6,265 nt of DNA from Abyssibius sp040880065 (GTDB lineage Bacteria > Pseudomonadota > Alphaproteobacteria > Rhodobacterales > Rhodobacteraceae): positions 1 to 6,265 of the forward strand of contig JBBDJE010000018.1 of assembly GCA_040880065.1 (NCBI GenBank), written 5' to 3'. The notes under the pieces were generated by a model. It did not search any database. It worked only from the letters and a program-made list of their open reading frames with translations, and was not told the origin of the DNA. The translations under genes were made by a program, and so were the position numbers. Positions within the stretch are counted from its first letter, which is position 1; the number at the start of each line of letters is the position of its first letter. Below are positions 5,642 through 6,265 of this stretch, one piece after another.

Positions 5642-6265
5642 TCAGTGGTTGTGCTTGTTCCACATATCGGGTGTGGGCAGCGTTTCAAAGGTGTGCTCGG
5701 GTGGCGGGTTGGACAGGGTCCATTCCAGCGTGTCGGCATATTCGCCCCAATAGGCAGGCTCGGTCACTTTCTTGCCCCAGAGCAGCGAGTAAAACACGAT
5801 GCCGATGAAGAAGATGAAGGACGCGAAGGTCAGGAAAGCACCATAGGACGAGATTTCGTTCCAATAGGCATACTCAGCCGGATATTCGATGATCCGGCGC
5901 GGCATGCCCTGCAGGCCCAGAAAGTGCTGGGGGAAGAAGGTAACGTTCGCGCCGATGAACATGGCCCAGAAATGCAGCTTGCCAGCCCATTCAGGGTATT
6001 GGCGGCCCGACATTTTGGCAAACCAGTAATAAATACCGGCGAAAATGCAGAACACCGCACCAAGACTCATCACATAGTGGAAATGCGCCACAACATAATA
6101 GGTGTCATGAACGGCACGGTCGATAGCCGCTTGGCTTAGCACGACGCCCGTAACCCCACCAACGGTGAAGAGGAACAAAATGCCGAAGGGCCTGAGCATG
6201 GGGGTTTTGAACTCGATCTATCCGCCCCACATGGTTTCGATCCAGCTGAAAATCTTCACCCCTGT
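5642..6265 (-). CDS. ctaD: Cytochrome c oxidase subunit I (aa3 type), C-terminal fragment with an in-frame TAG
   Basis: Subunit I is the catalytic core of the membrane-bound haem-copper oxidase that reduces O2 and pumps protons. Only the C-terminal part is present; the rest lies beyond the right edge. Frame reading from 6265 gives TGVKIFSWIETMWGG, then TAG at 6218-6220, then IEFKTPMLRPFG and on to the normal end. Numbered from the ATG at 6199 (185 residues), it has the Mg-site pair H31-D32 (HDTYY), haem ligands H39 and H41 (VAHFHYVMS), GMPRR with the propionate-binding arginines, and the family ending ADTLEWTLSNPPPEHTFE. Four helices remain (about 5-25, 36-60, 73-95 and 117-141). The CuB ligands are outside the window. 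The TAG stands where relatives have serine (MWGGSIEF), and nearby TGG-type tryptophan is AGG (MLR). The ATG at 6199 is an internal methionine, not a plausible real start. Either the gene is broken or the window end contains sequence errors. Confidence 0.93.
6218..6220 (-). other. In-frame TAG within cytochrome oxidase subunit I
   Basis: The minus-strand codon after ATG TGG GGC GGA is TAG, followed by ATC GAG TTC AAA. Subunit I proteins normally read MWGG-S-IEF, so TCG to TAG by one base (plus-strand position 6219) explains it. The frame is uninterrupted on both sides with no length change. Being 46 bases from the window edge, it may be a sequencing or assembly error. Confidence 0.8.

Noticed and set aside
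5642..6199. Treating the 185-residue frame from the ATG at 6199 as a complete small gene.
   Set aside because: The homology continues in frame upstream of the TAG to the window edge, and this methionine is an internal residue of subunit I (TPML), so it is a fragment of a longer gene.

Overview
The window most likely comes from an alphaproteobacterium, probably of the Rhodobacterales/Rhodobacteraceae type. The basis is the close family resemblance of several proteins: an aa3-type cytochrome c oxidase subunit I, a DUF2244 membrane protein, a single-domain PPK2, a MetA-type homoserine acyltransferase and a WHG-type TetR regulator. G+C-rich coding DNA agrees with this. The placement rests on remembered protein families, not on a search. 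The 6.3 kb length and genes cut at both ends suggest a fragment or short contig.

Every gene I can support lies on the minus strand, so transcription runs from high to low coordinates. In that order: the C-terminal part of cytochrome c oxidase subunit I (5642-6265, interrupted by an in-frame TAG near the window edge); a strong GC-rich hairpin terminator (about 5584-5619); a small DUF2244 membrane protein (5099-5551); an EamA/DMT-family transporter (4126-5046); a P-loop ATPase of unknown function (3193-4056); homoserine O-acyltransferase MetA, predicted to use acetyl-CoA (2268-3182); a polyphosphate kinase 2 (1314-2207); a TetR/AcrR regulator (685-1317); and the first 227 codons of an unrecognised protein running off the left edge (1-681).

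The genes downstream of the terminator are tightly packed. The gap from ATPase to metA is 10 nt, from metA to ppk2 60 nt, ppk2 and tetR overlap by 4 nt (ATGA), and tetR is followed 3 nt later by the last gene. This is consistent with one or more operons, although no promoter could be identified with confidence. Functionally the window joins respiration (oxidase), methionine synthesis (MetA), polyphosphate-driven nucleotide phosphorylation (PPK2) and small-molecule export. The link among them is mainly positional.

There are no rRNA or tRNA genes, CRISPR arrays, insertion sequences or phage genes. No gene-free stretch exceeds about 100 bases. The window is mostly ordinary housekeeping DNA. The points worth a second look are the TAG in the oxidase gene, the unrecognised protein at the left edge, and the uncharacterised ATPase next to metA.
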